Positions 24,233 to 32,511 of a stretch of DNA of 64,000 nucleotides are shown piece after piece. Numbering within the stretch: the stretch's first letter is position 1; each line of letters begins with the position of its first letter. Under the pieces are notes generated by a model that was not told the origin of the DNA, did no database searches, and was given only the letters and a program-made list of their open reading frames with translations. The translations under genes and the position numbers were made by a program. This DNA comes from Buttiauxella warmboldiae (lineage in GTDB: Bacteria; Pseudomonadota; Gammaproteobacteria; Enterobacterales; Enterobacteriaceae): the NCBI RefSeq assembly GCF_003818135.1, contig NZ_RPOH01000010.1, forward strand, positions 1 through 64,000, given 5' to 3'.

Positions 24233-25609
24233 TCAGCCCGGCGGGTTAATCAGCCAGGTGCCCGCTTTTTCAACCGTTAACGTCATGCTGCGTGTCTGAT
24301 TGCTATTGTTCAGAGTAATCTCGTATTTCCCGACCGTTAATTGCAGGAAGCCATAGCCGTTGATGCCGGGCGTGACTTTTACCGTTTTGCCGTTGACCGC
24401 CAGGGTTTCGTCGTCGTTCATGCGCACATAAATACGCGCCATAGCTTCGTCGCTGGCAGGAACAACACTTTTCGCGGTGGAAGGCTCGGCTTTCTCTCCC
24501 GTGGTGCCTTGTTGTGCTTTCGTGGTTTCTGAAGGCGGACTTGCTGAAAAACGCCCGCCAAAAATCACGGCGCCAATCGCCATGCCGACCAGCAAACTGA
24601 TGCCGGTCAGCAGCGGTAATTTATAGCGCTTTCTGAACGCAGAACGCGGCGTGACTTCCGCGTCTTCCAGCGCCACCAGCATGGTTCCGGGCTGCCTGAG
24701 CGGCGTGCTGCCACTCAGGGAAATATCAGCCAGTGCAGCAAATTCTGCGACAGATTGCGGGCGTTCTTCGGGCTTTAACGCCAGCGCCTGGTCAACCGCC
24801 TGCAGCAGGCTGTGGGAATATCCTTCCGGGCGGTTTTTTGCCAGCTTAACGCAAGGGTCCTGAAGGGTGCGGGTAACGCTTGCCGGAGGGCAGGTGCCGG
24901 TAATCAGGGTGTAGAGCATCGCGCCGAGCGCGTAGATATCCGTCCATGGGCCGAGCTGGTTTTCCAGATCGTCAGCGTACTGTTCCAGCGCGGCAAAGCC
25001 TGGATTAAGCGCCGTTTTGATCTCGTCAGCTTTTTCGCTGTCTGTTCGGCGCGGCGCACCGGCACTGAGCAATAGCGGTGCGCCATTATCCTGAATCTGA
25101 ACCGTGCGCAGCGACAGGTCGCGATGAATAAATCCTTCGTCATGTAACGTCGCCAGCGCGCTGCACAGCATCGGTAGCATACGGCGTATCCAGGCTTCAG
25201 TGACGATTTCGGGCTGCTGCTGTAATTCTGCAAGCGTCATACCGCTGGCATAACGCGTCGCGACATAGGCGGTTTCGTTTTGCGTCCAGAAGCTTAAAAC
25301 CTGTAACAGATTAGGGTGATTGAACTGAGCCAGCTGGCGCGCCGAGCGTAGAAAACGGTTGATACCGGTGCGGAATGCCTGGCTGTCCTGTTTGCTGCGT
25401 AACACCAGCTGCATGTTATCGCTGCGTACCGCCAGCGCTCGCGGCATAAACTCATGAATCGTCACCGGGCGTTCAAGCTGATGATCCCAGGCTTGATAAA
25501 CCACGCTGGTATGGTTGGACTCAGCCACCTGCTGAATTTCAAATTCGTCAAAGCGGAAACCCGGTGGCAGAGCGTCGGGAAATTCTTGAGGGTAATCTTT
25601 ATCAGTCAT
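24233..25609 (-). CDS. Membrane-anchored kinase-like protein lacking key catalytic residues (pseudokinase)
   Basis: 458 residues in four parts: a eukaryotic-type kinase domain (about 18-295), a linker, one membrane helix (331-351) and a small periplasmic C-terminal beta domain (390-458, PEGA-like). The fold is recognisable from HRDL (162-165), NPGFAALEQYA (the APE region) and LGPWTDIYALGAMLYTLITG. Three essential features are changed. The ATP lysine of the VAIKE motif is His52 in PVTIHEF. The catalytic-loop asparagine is Thr169 (HRDLSLRT). DFG is replaced by SAG (182-184). The glycine loop is also absent. Phosphotransfer is therefore unlikely, and a scaffold or sensing role is inferred. The ATG at 25609 is preferred over a GTG six codons upstream because AAGG precedes it. 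It is the last of three co-directional envelope genes. Confidence 0.8.
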   Translation of the reverse strand: MTDKDYPQEFPDALPPGFRFDEFEIQQVAESNHTSVVYQAWDHQLERPVTIHEFMPRALAVRSDNMQLVLRSKQDSQAFRTGINRFLRSARQLAQFNHPNLLQVLSFWTQNETAYVATRYASGMTLAELQQQPEIVTEAWIRRMLPMLCSALATLHDEGFIHRDLSLRTVQIQDNGAPLLLSAGAPRRTDSEKADEIKTALNPGFAALEQYADDLENQLGPWTDIYALGAMLYTLITGTCPPASVTRTLQDPCVKLAKNRPEGYSHSLLQAVDQALALKPEERPQSVAEFAALADISLSGSTPLRQPGTMLVALEDAEVTPRSAFRKRYKLPLLTGISLLVGMAIGAVIFGGRFSASPPSETTKAQQGTTGEKAEPSTAKSVVPASDEAMARIYVRMNDDETLAVNGKTVKVTPGINGYGFLQLTVGKYEITLNNSNQTRSMTLTVEKAGTWLINPPG

Positions 25610-25649
25610 GATGGCCTTTCTCTGCACGAATTCGACGAATGTTCACTTG

Positions 25650-26600
25650 CTACTTCTGGGCGCGCCAGGCGCCTACCGCTGGATCTCGCAGTTGCGGACG
25701 CAGGGAGTCAATTAACAGCAGAGTGATCGAGGTATCCGGGGCAAGCCAGGCTCCCCAGACTTTACGCACCTGATTTAAACGTGCCTGAATGGCTGCCTCA
25801 TCAACCGTCATTTCACGCGGCATTTCAACCGCCACGGTGCCGCTGGCTTGCCAGCTATTCAGCCTGGCGTTATAGGGCAAAATCATCCAGCTTTGCGGCG
25901 CGTGCGCGTTGCTGACCACCATGCGTTCGTTATTGAGGCTGGTGATAAGCAGGCTGTCGGAACTGGCGTCCACGCTTAATCCGCTCACCGGAAAACCATG
26001 GACAAAGGTCATCATGGCGCGCTTTTCACCCTCAATTCCGCTCAGAATGATTTCACTGCGGCCGTTGAGCCAGCCGCCTTTTTCACATTTGCCGTTGGGG
26101 ATAAACATTGCGGAAGCGTTAGCATCGCCCTGCCAGAAGGTGCGCAGGTGGCAGCCATCCTGTAGCGTAAACTCCTGCCACGGCGTGCGGTCAGCCAGCG
26201 GCGAGCCTTCATCCGTTCGGGGGATTGCGCTGGGTTCCCCCGATACCACCGGTGCGATAATCACCGCCCAGTCGCTGTTTTTGGTGGCTGTACCGATGGC
26301 AAGTGTCCCCCCCTGTGGGTCTTCAAGCCGCCAGCTTACCAGCTGCACCGTGCTGCACTGGCTTTCCAGCAGGGCGCCAAGACGCGGCATAAAGATGTTG
26401 AGTACGGAGGGATTTTTGTCGCCGTTGGCGACGATGCGCACGGGGAGTTCGGCTGCACACCAGCTTTGCGGCGTGTTGTTCGGGACATCATCAATCCAGA
26501 CATCCAGCTTTTGCGAAGGAGACTGAACGATACGGTAGTTCCCAGCCCATACGGTGGTAGAAGCCAGCAGCAGCGCCAGACCCGAAAGCCAGAGTTTCAT
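25650..26600 (-). CDS. Exported protein of unknown function
   Basis: 316 residues with a clear signal peptide (MKLWLSGLALLLASTTVWA, cleavage before GNYRIV), so it should be periplasmic. I do not recognise the family. Four cysteines after cleavage (in SWCAAELP, ESQCSTV, DGCHLR, NGKCEKG) could form two disulphides. The segment CHLRTFWQGD...GGWLNGRSEIILSG has a repeated aromatic-glycine pattern. It lies 51 bp after the SH3 lipoprotein gene and 40 bp before the pseudokinase gene, so the three are probably co-transcribed and may form one envelope complex. Similar helper proteins accompany kinases in some type VI secretion clusters, but no secretion genes are present here. Confidence 0.6.
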   Translation of the reverse strand: MKLWLSGLALLLASTTVWAGNYRIVQSPSQKLDVWIDDVPNNTPQSWCAAELPVRIVANGDKNPSVLNIFMPRLGALLESQCSTVQLVSWRLEDPQGGTLAIGTATKNSDWAVIIAPVVSGEPSAIPRTDEGSPLADRTPWQEFTLQDGCHLRTFWQGDANASAMFIPNGKCEKGGWLNGRSEIILSGIEGEKRAMMTFVHGFPVSGLSVDASSDSLLITSLNNERMVVSNAHAPQSWMILPYNARLNSWQASGTVAVEMPREMTVDEAAIQARLNQVRKVWGAWLAPDTSITLLLIDSLRPQLRDPAVGAWRAQK

Positions 26601-26651
26601 AGAAGTCCTTGTTAAGCGAACAGTTTAATATAACAACGCGTAACGCTGAAA

Positions 26652-27146
26652 TTAATCAATAATCCACGTGCCGCTATTGGCGTTCTGACAGGCTTTGCTG
26701 GCGTTATCTACCGCCACACAGGTGGTTTTCTTCGCCGCTTTGCGTGGACGCGGGCGATCTTTTTTCAGCGTCTGGGCGTACAGCTCGCTTTTAACCAGCG
26801 CCCGCATTGGCACATAGCCCAGCATTTCCTGTTTATCCTGCCCGGCAATCGCCAGCCAGTTATCTTCGACCTGGCCCAGCACGGTATAGCTTTGCCCATT
26901 CTCAAGGGTATTGATGACTTTGCCGCCAAAGTTCGGCCTGCTCATAATCGACCCTGGGTACAGGGCGCGATAGCTGGCGTTAACAGGGGTGAATTCAGAA
27001 GGGGCGGCTACCGCGTAACGGTGTGTCAGCGTGACGCCATTGACTTCGCTGGTCACGATAGTATCGTCCGTCATTGCAGGAGGGGGCGCTTTGCAGCCCA
27101 CCACGGTAGCAACAACGGCAAGGATCAACAGGTTTCGCAATTTCAT
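26652..27146 (-). CDS. Lipoprotein with bacterial SH3-type domain
   Basis: 164 residues. The signal sequence ends in a lipobox VVGC (Cys18), followed by KAPPPA, which predicts an acylated protein facing the periplasm. Residues of about 60-115 (SYRALYPGSIMSRPNFGGKVINTLENGQSYTVLG... and NWLAIAGQDKQEMLGYVPMRAL) read as an SH3b domain, usually a peptidoglycan- or protein-binding module. A very basic stretch (KKDRPRPRKAAKK) precedes two cysteines in the C-terminal tail. It is the first gene of the trio with the exported protein and the pseudokinase, with GGGAAAG upstream of the ATG. Confidence 0.7.
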   Translation of the reverse strand: MKLRNLLILAVVATVVGCKAPPPAMTDDTIVTSEVNGVTLTHRYAVAAPSEFTPVNASYRALYPGSIMSRPNFGGKVINTLENGQSYTVLGQVEDNWLAIAGQDKQEMLGYVPMRALVKSELYAQTLKKDRPRPRKAAKKTTCVAVDNASKACQNANSGTWIID

Positions 27147-27264
27147 CGTAACTTTCCCTGAAAAAATGGTTCAAACCTGGTCGCTGGAAGGGGTGAAAAT
27201 GGCAAAAAAGAGAGCCAGGAATCTGAAAAATTATTCACATCAATTATACATAGGCACTTCAATT

Positions 27265-27300
27265 TTACATCGCCTGATTCACAATTCAATGGCGATGTAA
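27265..27300. repeat. Inverted repeat in the divergent promoter region
   Basis: TTACATCGCC (27265-27274) and GGCGATGTAA (27291-27300) are perfect 10-bp arms separated by 16 bp, in the 293-bp gap between the SH3 lipoprotein gene (leftward) and the cNMP/CBS gene (rightward). It could be a regulator site serving both genes or an RNA hairpin. The remainder of the gap shows no gene. Confidence 0.5.
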
Positions 27301-27439
27301 CTGATTGACATCATTAAATGTTAAGCCGGTCAAGAACAGCGCATGGCATCATGGGGCCACGGCGAAATAGCCTATCTTTCCGGGTTAGCGGTAGCATATA
27401 TTATAAAACGCAATTTCAACTTTAGGACTAAGCAGGACG

Positions 27440-29308
27440 ATGGAACCGTTATTGCCCAATATCTGCGATTTTATCGCGCATGTTTCACCGCTCAATTCGC
27501 TGCCTCTGGAGGCGCAGAATGAGATCGCGCGCTCCATTCGCATCAGCTATCTGGCGGTGGGCGAGACGCTGCCTTTCGATATTGCTGCCGCGGAACGCTA
27601 TCTCTATATAGTGCGTACCGGGTCGCTAGAACAGCGCTGGAGCGATGGGGTATTGCGGGCGCGTTTGGGGCCGGAAGATCTTTTTGGCTTCACTTTCCTG
27701 GAGGGCATTCCGGGCAATCCGCAAGATTGTTACAACGTCACTGCTATCGAAAATACGCTGTTGTACCAGATCCCGCACAGCGTTTTACAATCGATGCTGC
27801 AAAAGCACCCACAGTACGCGACGCACTTTTCCATTAATGCCCACGAACGCCTCAATGGTGCGATGGACATCGTCTGGAGCGACGAAGACAAAGGCATGTT
27901 TGTGCGTAAAGTTGCCGATCTGGCGGGGGGGACTATCTCGGTGGTGGATGCCGCAACCTCGGTGCAGGAAACGGCGAAACAGATGCGCTGGGTCGATCGC
28001 TGCTCAACGGCGGTGGTGATGGAAGATGACAAGATTATTGGCATCATCAGCGACCGGGATATGACGCGCCGGGTGGTCGCCGAAGGTTTTGATATCTCCC
28101 GCCCGGTCAGAGATGTGATGACGGTTGACCCGGTTACCGTTTCTTCCACCGACCTGGTGATGCATGCGGTGGCGCTAATGATGCGCCACGGCGTCAGCAG
28201 TTTGCCGGTGGTGGACTGCCAGAGGCCCGTTGGCCTGTTAACTGCCTCACATCTGGTGCAGCATCATCGCGTGCAGGCCATTTTCCTGATTGAGCGTATT
28301 AACCATTGCCAGTCGGTTGCGGAATTAGCGCTGCTGCAGGTGGAACGCCAGGCGATATTTGAGGCGCTGGTAGAGGGAAATCTGCGCAGCGGCGTGGTGG
28401 AGATGGTGATGTCGATGCTGATGGATGCCTTCACCCGTCGCTTAATTGAACTGGCGCTTGTGGAGTTTGGCGAGCCGCCGTGTGAATTCTCATGGATAGT
28501 CGCAGGCTCGCATGCGCGCAATGAAGTGCATATTCATTCCGATCAGGATAGCGCGATTATTTTACCCGATAGCGCAGGCCCGGAAGAGCAGCAATGGTTT
28601 TTGCGTTTCGCCAGTTTTGTTTGCCAGGGGCTTGATCAATGCGGTTATCCTTTATGCAGCGGTAATTTTATGGCATCCGAGAGCCGCTGGTGCCAGCCGC
28701 TATCCATCTGGCAGGCCTGTATCCGCAAATGGGTGACCAACCCGGAATATACGCAGCTGCTGAACGCGACGGTGTTCCTCGAAACGCGCGCCTTTTATGG
28801 CAACACCTGGCTGCACGATGCCTTCCAGCAGTCGCTACTCAATGATATTGCCGCACATCCTGGCTTCCTACGTTCGCTGACTCGCGATGCCGCCGGTACC
28901 TCGCCACCGCTTGGCATCTTTAACAATCTGGTGCTTGAGAAGAGCGGCAACGACAGTAAGACGCTTAATATCAAACGCTTCGCCCTGACGCTGATTATTG
29001 ATTTGTCGCGTATTTACGCCCTGGCGGCCGGGTGTAGCGAAACCAGCACCGAAGCCCGTTTCCGCGCGGCTCGTGACAAAGGGTTGATGTCCGCCGGTGG
29101 CTGTACCGACATCATTGATGCTTTTCACTTTTTGACCCGCCTGCGTTTTAATCACCAGTTATCGCAGCTGCGCAAAGGGATCGCCCCCGATAACCAGATC
29201 GATCCGCGCGAGTTTGGCAGCTTTGAGCGTAAGCACCTGAAGGATGCTTTTCGCATTATCGCCCGCCAGCAGGAGCTGGCGCGCATGCTGTTTGTGAAGG
29301 GGCAATAA
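27440..29308 (+). CDS. cNMP-binding / CBS / DUF294 putative nucleotidyltransferase
   Basis: 622-residue cytoplasmic signalling protein with four parts: a cyclic-nucleotide-binding-like domain (about 1-135), a CBS pair that binds adenosyl ligands (about 155-275, with IIGIISDRDMTRRVVAEG and SLPVVDCQRPVGLLTASHLV), a GlnD-like nucleotidyltransferase domain (DUF294) and a helical DUF294 C-terminal domain (about 480-620). The transferase core GSHARNEVHIHSDQDSAII, near residues 355-372, keeps the GS and DxD elements, so it may be active. The target is unknown for the family. Its stop overlaps the next start by one base (TAATG), which ties it closely to the exonuclease. Confidence 0.8.
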   Translation: MEPLLPNICDFIAHVSPLNSLPLEAQNEIARSIRISYLAVGETLPFDIAAAERYLYIVRTGSLEQRWSDGVLRARLGPEDLFGFTFLEGIPGNPQDCYNVTAIENTLLYQIPHSVLQSMLQKHPQYATHFSINAHERLNGAMDIVWSDEDKGMFVRKVADLAGGTISVVDAATSVQETAKQMRWVDRCSTAVVMEDDKIIGIISDRDMTRRVVAEGFDISRPVRDVMTVDPVTVSSTDLVMHAVALMMRHGVSSLPVVDCQRPVGLLTASHLVQHHRVQAIFLIERINHCQSVAELALLQVERQAIFEALVEGNLRSGVVEMVMSMLMDAFTRRLIELALVEFGEPPCEFSWIVAGSHARNEVHIHSDQDSAIILPDSAGPEEQQWFLRFASFVCQGLDQCGYPLCSGNFMASESRWCQPLSIWQACIRKWVTNPEYTQLLNATVFLETRAFYGNTWLHDAFQQSLLNDIAAHPGFLRSLTRDAAGTSPPLGIFNNLVLEKSGNDSKTLNIKRFALTLIIDLSRIYALAAGCSETSTEARFRAARDKGLMSAGGCTDIIDAFHFLTRLRFNHQLSQLRKGIAPDNQIDPREFGSFERKHLKDAFRIIARQQELARMLFVKGQ

Positions 29309-30021
29309 TGGGATTTTTAGCGCGTTTTTTTCCGCCATCGCTGGAAACCCGGTTACAGAACCAGCGCGAGCAGTGGCTCCGGGTGCCGAATCTTAGCCCG
29401 GCATTGCAACAGATGCTGGCCGCTCCGTTACCGGATTTCAACGCCGCTATCACCGAGGTTCCGTGGCTGATCTTTGACTTTGAAACCAGCGGGCTGGATG
29501 CCGACAGGGATCGGATTTTGTCCATTGGCAGCATCGTGGCGCAACAGGGGCAAATAGGGCTGGCGAGCGCCCGGCACCACTATATTGCGGGTGAACACCC
29601 GGTTAATGCCCACAGTGCCGTGGTTAATCACATTACCCCGGAAATGTTACGCAATGGCATTGCCCTGGATGAGGCAATGGAGGCGTTGTTTACGGATCTT
29701 CACGCGAAAGTCGCAGTGGTGCACGGCCGAATGGTGGAGCGGGCATTTATCAATGCCTGGCTCTCTTCGCGTTACGGGCGGGAAGATCTACCGCTGCTGT
29801 GGGTTGATACGCTTGAGCTGGAGCGGCGTTACCAGCAGGCAGCGCGGCAGATGCAGAATGATTTGCGCCTCTCAAGTATTCGCCGTGATTATCAGCTTCC
29901 CGATTATCCGGCGCATCATGCGCTATGCGACGCGGTGGCGACGGCGGAGCTGCTGCTGGCGCAGCTCTATGCGCGCTCTCACGAGCAGGGGCTGCCATTG
30001 AAGGCTTTTCTTTGTGAGTGA
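29308..30021 (+). CDS. DEDDh-family 3'-5' exonuclease (DnaQ-like)
   Basis: 237 residues with the three exonuclease motifs: IFDFETSGLDADRDRILSIGS (Exo I, with catalytic Asp and Glu), VVHGRMVERAFINAWL (Exo II region; the usual Asn/His-Asp is altered to GRMVE) and HHALCDAVATAELL (Exo III, with His and Asp). It is similar to DNA polymerase III epsilon-type proofreading nucleases but has no polymerase-binding tail. The one-base stop/start overlap with the cNMP/CBS protein makes co-translation and joint function likely. The same pairing occurs in other gamma-proteobacteria, to my knowledge without a defined role. Substrate (DNA or RNA) is open. Confidence 0.8.
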   Translation: MGFLARFFPPSLETRLQNQREQWLRVPNLSPALQQMLAAPLPDFNAAITEVPWLIFDFETSGLDADRDRILSIGSIVAQQGQIGLASARHHYIAGEHPVNAHSAVVNHITPEMLRNGIALDEAMEALFTDLHAKVAVVHGRMVERAFINAWLSSRYGREDLPLLWVDTLELERRYQQAARQMQNDLRLSSIRRDYQLPDYPAHHALCDAVATAELLLAQLYARSHEQGLPLKAFLCE

Positions 30022-30072
30022 CAGGGCGTATTTCAGCGCCCTGGAAGATTTTGTTTCCGCGGGGATCAAAAA

Positions 30073-30093
30073 TGCCGCAGGTGAACTGCGGCA
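30073..30093. terminator. Hairpin between exonuclease gene and zinT
   Basis: TGCCGCAG and CTGCGGCA form a perfect 8-bp stem around GTGAA. It lies between convergent genes and can serve both; an AAAAA tract to its left gives the leftward transcript (zinT) a T-run after the stem. Confidence 0.65.
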
Positions 30094-30127
30094 TCAAAGT
30101 TGCGCCTGACAGGAATAATATTCTCAA

Positions 30128-30775
30128 TCAGTGAGCAAGCATCTCGTGAACCACCTGCTCTTTACTCAGGGAATACTGATAAAACGTCGGCCAGTTATCC
30201 ATCTCTTTAAGTAACGAGGCCTGTGAGTCATTGCCCATAAAGATATGGAAATGATCGGACTTGCGTGGGGAGATAATATGGTCGCTGAACTGCACGTATT
30301 TTGGGGCCTTTGACTGGCTGTCCCGGCATTCAAACAGGTAGCGCACGCCTTTTTTCCCCGAGGTGTAAGTGAGAATTTTATAACCGGCGTAATCGTAACG
30401 GCAGGTATTCACCGTTTTGCCGCTATGGAATTCGATAACGTTATTCTCAATACCAATCATATCAATATCGGTGGCGTAGCCTTTTTTATAATACTCTTTA
30501 TACTGTGCCGCGGTTTTGCTGCCGTCTTTCTGCGCTTTCTTCTCCATTACCGGATCTAAATCGCCGTTTAGCAGATAAGGATTAACCGACTGCCAGACGC
30601 CGTCCCAATCGCTTAACGCACGGTCTTTTACATTTTTATTATCAAATACCCCTTCGCTGGCTTTGCGTTCGATTTCTGTTAAGGGGGCGCCGTGGGAATG
30701 GCTGTGCGCCAGTACATTCGCGCTGCTCAGCAGAATGCTCATGCCGAGAACCATGGTGGTAACAGGTGATGTCAT
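30128..30775 (-). CDS. zinT: Periplasmic zinc-binding protein ZinT
   Basis: 215-residue periplasmic protein that binds zinc and helps ZnuABC recruit it under zinc limitation. The signal peptide ends at VLA, followed by the metal-binding HSHSHG. The rest is the YodA/ZinT lipocalin-like domain with the conserved [23 protein letters not shown] and the ligand region [18 protein letters not shown]. Sequence agrees with E. coli ZinT along the full length, with a shorter histidine stretch. A Zur-like box lies about 35 bp upstream of the start. It is a single gene with no znu genes in the window. Confidence 0.95.
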   Translation of the reverse strand: MTSPVTTMVLGMSILLSSANVLAHSHSHGAPLTEIERKASEGVFDNKNVKDRALSDWDGVWQSVNPYLLNGDLDPVMEKKAQKDGSKTAAQYKEYYKKGYATDIDMIGIENNVIEFHSGKTVNTCRYDYAGYKILTYTSGKKGVRYLFECRDSQSKAPKYVQFSDHIISPRKSDHFHIFMGNDSQASLLKEMDNWPTFYQYSLSKEQVVHEMLAH

Positions 30776-30807
30776 GCGTTTCTCCGTGTTCGTTTTTAGT
30801 TAACGGA

Positions 30808-30831
30808 AATGATGTTATAACATAACAATGT
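30808..30831. promoter_or_regulatory. Zur-like box upstream of zinT
   Basis: The core TGTTATAACATAACA (30813-30827) closely resembles the Zur consensus core TGTTATANTATAACA, flanked by GAAAT on the left as in enteric Zur boxes. It lies 33-56 bp before the zinT start codon, where zinc-loaded Zur would block transcription. Confidence 0.75.
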
Positions 30832-30931
30832 TGCGGTTCAAGCCTTTACTTACAGCGGCGGCAGGGAAGTCCGGGTGCTATGAGTTTTTGCGTGCGCAAT
30901 CAGACCGAGAAGAAATTAGTCTCTTCGATCG

Positions 30932-32401
30932 CTATTGTTGCTTAATAATATTCGCCAGCCGAATAAACGAAGGCAGCATGTCGCTGTCCTTAATGCTGGC
31001 AAAGCCAACTAATAGCCCTTTCGATTTCAGCTGATTAAAGTAATAACGCGATAATGGCCTGACCAGAATGCCTGCGGCATTTGCCTGCCTGGCCATGCTG
31101 ATGTCATCACTCGCCGCTGGCAATTGAATAATCAGATGCAGCCCGGCGTTGCTATTATAATATCCCAGATATTCCTCCCCCAGATGCAGCTTAATCAGCT
31201 CAACGAGCTGGTTACGACGTTTGCTATATAGCTGGCGCATTTTACGAATATGCGCCGCGTAATACCCTGCGGTGATAAATTCGGCCAGCGCCGCCTGAAT
31301 CAGCTGGTGGCCGCTGCGGTAAAGTTCGTTGTGTACCTTTTTTAGCGGCGCGGCTAAAGGGGGAGGTAACACCACATAACCCAGCCGCAGGGCAGGATAG
31401 AGCGTTTTGCTGAAGGTGCCGATGTAAATAACCGGGCTCTCTTCTTCCAGGCCCTGTAAAGCAGGAATCGGCTGGCCGGAGAAGCGAAATTCGCTGTCAT
31501 AATCGTCTTCGACAATCCAGCTGTGACATTTCCGCGCCTGCGCAAGCAGCTGCTGGCGGCGCGGCAGGCTCATAACGGAACCTAACGGGTATTGGTGTGA
31601 AGGGGTGACGAAGATCAGTTTCGGCCTCTCGTGAGATACGGCCTGCGGCACCAGGCCCTGATCGTCCACCGCAAGCGCAGAAATATTTACCGCGTTCATG
31701 CGCAGGATATTTTTAATTCCCCAGTAGCCCGGCTCTTCAATCCATGCGCTATCGCCCGGGTTACATAACGTGCGGGTGACTAAATCCAGCGCCTGGTGAA
31801 TACCTTCGGTAATTAAAATCTGGTCGGTTGAACATTTCACCCCGCGCGCGGTGCGTAAATAATCTGACAGGGCCGACTTTAGCTCCTCCAGCCCTCCTGC
31901 GGCATCGTAGGTCAGACAGCGCGGATCCAGACGTCTTGCGATGCGGTCATAAATTTTTTTAAAAGTCCGGTGCGGAAAGCTGTTTACGTCGGGCACGCCG
32001 GGGATGAAATCCCCCCATTGCGCAGGGCTTGCGCTGGCGTTCTCCAGCAGTTCAAGAGCGCGTTCAGACAGGCTTGAGCGGTCTTCAGGCGTGGATTTTT
32101 GTGCCGCTCTTGCCGCCTGGGTATTGAGATTGTCGAGTACGCTTTCGGTGACAAAGGTGCCGCTGCTGGTGCGCGTTGAGATGTACCCTTCTGCCTGCAG
32201 CTGCTCATACACCCGCAGTACGGTATTGCGCGACAGCGTCAGTTCCGTAGCCAAATCGCGCGAAGGAGGCATGCGCGTGGCGGGCCGCAGGCTACCCTCA
32301 AGAATGCAGTTGCAGATCGCAACATAGAGTTTCTTATGCAGTTTTTCGCCAGGCGTGAGGCTAAATGCCTGCTTGATCACATCGACGGCAAGTGAACGCA
32401 T
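30932..32401 (-). CDS. MocR/GabR-type PLP-dependent transcriptional regulator
   Basis: 489 residues. The N-terminal GntR-type winged helix (about 1-75, RPATRMPPSRDLATELTLSRNTVLRVYEQLQAEGYI) is joined to a class I aminotransferase-like domain, the MocR architecture. The PLP lysine is in IYIGTFSKTLYPALRLGYVV, and EDDYDSEFRF carries the conserved pyridine-binding Asp. Bacillus GabR, of the same build, senses PLP and GABA and activates gabTD. Here the gene is divergent from puuE-gabD with a 110-bp shared promoter region, so the same role is inferred. The frame opens 25 codons earlier, but the ATG at 32401 is preceded by AGGATCC and gives a standard N-terminus. Confidence 0.85.
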   Translation of the reverse strand: MRSLAVDVIKQAFSLTPGEKLHKKLYVAICNCILEGSLRPATRMPPSRDLATELTLSRNTVLRVYEQLQAEGYISTRTSSGTFVTESVLDNLNTQAARAAQKSTPEDRSSLSERALELLENASASPAQWGDFIPGVPDVNSFPHRTFKKIYDRIARRLDPRCLTYDAAGGLEELKSALSDYLRTARGVKCSTDQILITEGIHQALDLVTRTLCNPGDSAWIEEPGYWGIKNILRMNAVNISALAVDDQGLVPQAVSHERPKLIFVTPSHQYPLGSVMSLPRRQQLLAQARKCHSWIVEDDYDSEFRFSGQPIPALQGLEEESPVIYIGTFSKTLYPALRLGYVVLPPPLAAPLKKVHNELYRSGHQLIQAALAEFITAGYYAAHIRKMRQLYSKRRNQLVELIKLHLGEEYLGYYNSNAGLHLIIQLPAASDDISMARQANAAGILVRPLSRYYFNQLKSKGLLVGFASIKDSDMLPSFIRLANIIKQQ

Positions 32402-32511
32402 TTGGATCCTAATAATAAAACGATTTGGCACTCGATTCAGGTACCAGATAGTGTCTAAATGGATTTCGTAATTCAACCTGTAAATCAGCTTTGTGTGCGA
32501 GGGATAGGAAA

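Noticed and set aside
24233-25609. Active serine/threonine kinase
   Set aside because: HRDL is present, but the ATP lysine, the catalytic-loop asparagine, DFG and the glycine loop are not.
24233-27146. Type VI secretion accessory cluster
   Set aside because: Kinase-like, SH3 and exported proteins occur in some type VI loci, but no tss gene is in the window, so only the resemblance is noted.
32402-32511. GabR-type direct repeats in the regulator-puuE gap
   Set aside because: GGTACC-like and GGCACT-like fragments are present but too imperfect to call an operator.
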